The notes under the pieces were generated by a model. That model made no database searches. It saw nothing but the letters and a program-made list of their open reading frames with translations, and was not told where the DNA came from. This document shows positions 61,196 through 64,000 of a DNA stretch of 64,000 nucleotides, in pieces (positions within the stretch are counted from its first letter, which is position 1; the number at the start of each line of letters is the position of its first letter). Source of the DNA: Paraburkholderia domus (GTDB lineage Bacteria; Pseudomonadota; Gammaproteobacteria; Burkholderiales; Burkholderiaceae); contig NZ_CAJNAT010000031.1 of the NCBI RefSeq assembly GCF_905220705.1, forward strand, positions 20,450 through 84,449. The letters are read 5' to 3'. Made by a program: the position numbers and the translations under genes.

Positions 61196-61987
61196 TTACT
61201 TCAGGCTGCCGGACAGGAACTGCTTGAGCCGCTCGCTGCGCGGCGTGGTCAACACCTCGGCGGGCAAGCCCTCTTCTTCGGTGCGGCCCTGGTGCAGGAA
61301 CATCACATGATTCGACACGTTGCGCGCGAAACCCATTTCGTGCGTGACGACGATCATCGTACGGCCTTCTTCGGCGAGCTTCTGCATGACCTTCAGCACT
61401 TCGCCGACCAGTTCCGGATCGAGTGCGGAGGTGGGCTCGTCGAACAGCATCACGTCGGGGTTCATCGCCAGCGCGCGCGCAATGGCGACGCGTTGCTGCT
61501 GCCCGCCCGACAGGTGCGACGGATACTGTTTTTCCAGACGCGGTGCGAGACCCACCTTCTCGAGATATTCACGCGCACGCTCTTCGGCTTCGCGACGCGA
61601 CATGCCGAGCACATGAATCGGCGCTTCGACGATGTTTTCGATCACATTCATGTGCGCCCACAAATTGAAGTGCTGGAACACCATCGCGAGTTTCGTGCGG
61701 ATGCGTTGCAGCTGCTTGTGATCGGCCACTTCCAGATTTCCGGCGCGGTCGGCTTTGGTTTTAACCATTTCGCCGTCGACGACGATCTGCCCCGCGTTCG
61801 GCCGCTCCAGAAAATTGATGCAGCGCAGGAAGGTGCTCTTACCCGATCCGCTCGCGCCGATGATGCTGATCACGTCACCCTTGTTCGCGTTGAGCGACAC
61901 GCCCTTGAGCACTTCATTGTCGCCGTAGCGCTTGTGGATGTCCTGAACGGCGAGCTTGCAAGCTTCGGTTTGAGTCGTGTGGAGCAA
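61196..61987 (-). CDS. basic amino acid ABC transporter ATPase (HisP/AotP type)
   Basis: A 263-residue ATPase: Walker A GASGSGKSTFLRC, signature LSGGQQQRVAIARAL, Walker B VMLFDEPTSALDPE and the switch region MIVVTHEMGFARNV. The insertion between strands (VKTKADRAGNLEVADHKQLQ) is typical of the HisP/ArtP group. It powers arginine/ornithine import with the two permeases just upstream. Confidence 0.93.
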   Translation of the reverse strand: MLHTTQTEACKLAVQDIHKRYGDNEVLKGVSLNANKGDVISIIGASGSGKSTFLRCINFLERPNAGQIVVDGEMVKTKADRAGNLEVADHKQLQRIRTKLAMVFQHFNLWAHMNVIENIVEAPIHVLGMSRREAEERAREYLEKVGLAPRLEKQYPSHLSGGQQQRVAIARALAMNPDVMLFDEPTSALDPELVGEVLKVMQKLAEEGRTMIVVTHEMGFARNVSNHVMFLHQGRTEEEGLPAEVLTTPRSERLKQFLSGSLK

Positions 61988-62066
61988 GATGCTCTCCCTT
62001 TGAAAATACGGATCAATCTTGGTGACGGCGCGAGCCAGCCGCGCCGCTCTATCGAAACATGCCTGC

Positions 62067-62780
62067 TCAGTGCGTGCGCACCGCCAGGTAACCCAGCCAG
62101 TGACGCTCGGCGCGGCGGAACAGGGCCACCAGCGCGAACGACACCACCAGGTAAATCAGCGCCGCGAGGCCGAACGCATCGAACGACTGATACGTGGCGG
62201 AATTCGCATCGCGCGCTACCTTCAGGATGTCCGGCACCGTGGCTGTGAACGCGACCGTGGTGGCGTGCAGCATCAGGATCACTTCGTTACTGTACAACGG
62301 CAGCGCCCGGCGCAGCGCGGACGGTATCACAATGCGGCGGTACATCGTGAACCAGCTCATGCCGTAGGCGCGGGCCGCTTCCACTTCACCATGCGAAGTC
62401 GAACGGATCGCGCCGGCGAAAATCTCGGTGGTGTACGCGCAGGTGTTCAGTGCGAAGGCGAGAATCGCGCAGTGAAAACCGCTGCGGAAAAACGCGTCGA
62501 GCAACTGATGCGAGCGCACGAATTCCAGGCTGTACATGCCGGTGTAGATCAGCAGCAGTTGCACGTACAACGGCGTGCCGCGAAACACGTAGGTGTAAAG
62601 ACGCACCGGCGTCGACAGCCAGCGTTTCTTCGAGACGCGCGCCACGGCGAGCGGAATCGACACGAAAAAGCCGATCCCGATCGACGCTACCAGCAGCCAC
62701 AGCGTGACTGCCAGACCGGACATGCGCTGACCGTCCCAGTAGAGGAATGCGCGCCAGAATTGATTGAGAATATCGATCAT
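62067..62780 (-). CDS. basic amino acid ABC transporter permease (HisM/AotM type)
   Basis: A 237-residue permease with about five membrane helices. The coupling loop GEVEAARAYGMSWFTMYRRI with IPSALRRALPLYSNEV is the polar amino acid permease signature. Four bases separate it from the HisQ-like gene upstream. Seventy-nine bases separate it from the ATPase gene. Confidence 0.92.
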   Translation of the reverse strand: MIDILNQFWRAFLYWDGQRMSGLAVTLWLLVASIGIGFFVSIPLAVARVSKKRWLSTPVRLYTYVFRGTPLYVQLLLIYTGMYSLEFVRSHQLLDAFFRSGFHCAILAFALNTCAYTTEIFAGAIRSTSHGEVEAARAYGMSWFTMYRRIVIPSALRRALPLYSNEVILMLHATTVAFTATVPDILKVARDANSATYQSFDAFGLAALIYLVVSFALVALFRRAERHWLGYLAVRTH

Positions 62781-62784
62781 GGTC

Positions 62785-63486
62785 TTAGAGCTCCGCGTGG
62801 CGCACGCCGATCGAATAGCGCTTTTCCAGCCAGATCAGCACGAGGTTCGACGCGGTGGTGATCGCCAGATAGATCAGCGCGGCGACCAGAATGAAGAAGA
62901 ACATATTGAAGGTGCTCTTGCCGGCGTCCTGCGCGGCTTTGACGACATCGGCGAGGCCGATGATCGACACCAGCGCCGTGGCCTTGACCAGCACCTGCCA
63001 GTTATTGCCGATGCCCGGCAGCGCGAAGCGCATCATCTGCGGAAACAGGATGCGCGTGAACACGCGCGCACCGCTCATTCCGTAGGCGCTGCCTGCTTCG
63101 AGCTGACCGCGCGGCACGGCGAGAAACGCGCCGCGGAAGGTTTCGGTGAAGTATGCGCCGTAGATGAAGCCGAGCGTCAGCACGCCTGCCACGAACGGAT
63201 CGATATCGAACTGCGGCAGATTGAGTGCGTCGGTGAGATTGTTGACCGCGATCTGGATGCTGTAGAACAGCAGCAGCATCAGCACGAGGTCGGGCACGGA
63301 GCGGATTAGCGTCGTATAGCCGGTTGCGATCATCCGTAGCGGCCGGTTGAATGAGAGTTTCGCCGCTGCGCCCGCGAGGCCGAGCAGCACAGCGGCTGCT
63401 AGCGACAGGACGGACAACTCGATCGTCTGGATCGTGCCGGCCAGCAACACCGGACCAAAGCCGTAAAGGAACACGCGTGTCTCCAT
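62785..63486 (-). CDS. basic amino acid ABC transporter permease (HisQ/AotQ type)
   Basis: A 233-residue permease, first gene of the arginine uptake-catabolism cluster on this strand. METRVFLYGFGPVLLAGTIQ opens as HisQ does, and GQLEAGSAYGMSGARVFTRI with LFPQMMRFALPGIGNNWQVL forms the coupling loop. It pairs with the HisM-like subunit four bases downstream. Confidence 0.92.
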   Translation of the reverse strand: METRVFLYGFGPVLLAGTIQTIELSVLSLAAAVLLGLAGAAAKLSFNRPLRMIATGYTTLIRSVPDLVLMLLLFYSIQIAVNNLTDALNLPQFDIDPFVAGVLTLGFIYGAYFTETFRGAFLAVPRGQLEAGSAYGMSGARVFTRILFPQMMRFALPGIGNNWQVLVKATALVSIIGLADVVKAAQDAGKSTFNMFFFILVAALIYLAITTASNLVLIWLEKRYSIGVRHAEL

Positions 63487-64000
63487 CCAGGATTTATTGA
63501 GGATGTCATGGATGGGGGCGGGTTATGCCTGCCCGACTCATCCGGCATGGCGCGGAGTCTCGCAAGCGGAAATTAATTTCTCAAAGGGACGGCGAATGTA
63601 TGCTGCGATGCAGCAATGGGGTGTTTGCCGCGGCTCGGCGCTTGTAGGGCTTGGTTTTGTGGGGGGTATGGTTTTGTAAGGTGCAGGGTGCGCTGCGAGC
63701 GCTGGGGCGATTTAGCAAGTTTTGAGTCGCTTTTTTGATAGCCTGCGGTGAGGGGTGTTTGGATGTTTGCCTACGGCGGTGGGGTTTGCCTGGGTTTTTT
63801 GCCTGCGCGGCGCTTTTTGGTTGTTTGCCTAGGGCGTTGGCCTTTCCTTGATCTGTTTGCCTGCGCGGCGCTTAGTGTCTGTGCTTTTATGGTGTTGGCC
63901 TTTCCTTGCATTCTTTTTGGTCTATTAGCGTTGCCCCTGTGCGGGGCGGCACCTACTTCTCTTTGCTGCTGCAAAGAGAAGTAGGCAAGAGAAAGCAGCT
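63487..64000. other. intergenic end of window, mostly dispersed repeat
   Basis: About 510 bases upstream of the arginine transporter cluster. The first 260 hold presumably the cluster promoter, which I cannot place, and no gene. From about 63755 to the window end lies another copy of the repeat of 41900-42178; open frames over it are repeat by-products. Confidence 0.6.
63755..64000. repeat. dispersed repeat, third copy (cut by window end)
   Basis: In the same orientation as 41900-42178: the TTTGCCTGCGCGGCGCTTT units, the TTGCATTCTTTTTGGTCTAT core, and the hairpin CTACTTCTCTTTGC at 63953-63966 facing GCAAAGAGAAGTAG at 63971-63984. The shared sequence continues to the last base of the window (GAAAGCAGCT), so the copy extends beyond it. 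Confidence 0.85.

Noticed and set aside
1..64000. CRISPR arrays, tRNA or rRNA genes, phage genes, transposases
   Set aside because: None seen on reading both strands; the only repeats are the dispersed repeat copies and single operators.

Overview
The window is high-GC, densely coded DNA that reads as a chromosomal segment of a Burkholderiaceae bacterium, most likely Paraburkholderia or Burkholderia. The reasons are the gene content (DUF4148 protein, catalase-peroxidase KatG, an AruFG-type arginine succinyltransferase pathway under an AraC-type ArgR, several EAL/HDOD signalling genes) and a dispersed GC-rich repeat of the kind common in these genomes. Identification is by reading protein motifs; no database search was possible.

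Layout. 1-1.1 kb: Lrp regulator (cut by the window edge) divergent from cysteine dioxygenase, with a near-consensus Lrp box between them. 1.1-8.8 kb: MscS channel, an Rrf2 regulator/NAD(P)-binding oxidoreductase pair with matching palindromic operators, a small lipoprotein, a DJ-1/PfpI protein, a small membrane protein and a CHASE3 histidine kinase. 9.2-11.5 kb: ammonium transporter behind a sigma-54 promoter, a DUF190 protein, and the fluoride exporter CrcB behind a recognisable fluoride riboswitch. 11.5-17.2 kb: a SerC paralogue with a TPR/ATP-grasp protein, a universal stress protein, and a GYD-domain/small-protein/glutamine synthetase operon. 17.5-18.7 kb: two secreted proteins (GlcG/HbpS-like and cupin).

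19.2-26.5 kb is the most unusual region: a tightly packed operon of a HutC-type GntR regulator (with a perfect 16-bp palindrome just upstream), a flavoprotein and a two-cluster ferredoxin that resemble the two subunits of APS reductase, a NitT/TauT-type ABC importer whose binding protein carries a NosL-like C-terminal part, a HEAT-repeat protein and a DUF971 protein. It looks like an uptake-plus-redox pathway for a small, probably anionic, substrate that I cannot name.

26.5-34 kb: a diguanylate cyclase that appears to lack the first part of its membrane domain, a patatin phospholipase, KatG, a DUF4148 protein, a candidate antisense-strand small RNA and an IclR regulator. 34-42 kb: a tripartite-type RND efflux operon (adaptor plus two MdtB/MdtC-like pumps). 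41.9-42.7 kb: a large inverted repeat, with a further copy at the end of the window. 42.7-50.5 kb: a hypothetical membrane protein, an exported peroxiredoxin and four signalling genes (two EAL-HDOD, one PAS-GGDEF-EAL, one HDOD-GAF) whose degenerate motifs suggest mostly non-enzymatic roles. 50.7-63.5 kb: acetoacetate decarboxylase, then an essentially complete arginine/ornithine uptake and succinyltransferase catabolic cluster (importer permeases and ATPase, ArgR, AstC, AruF, AruG, AstD, AstB, AstE, binding protein), all on the minus strand.
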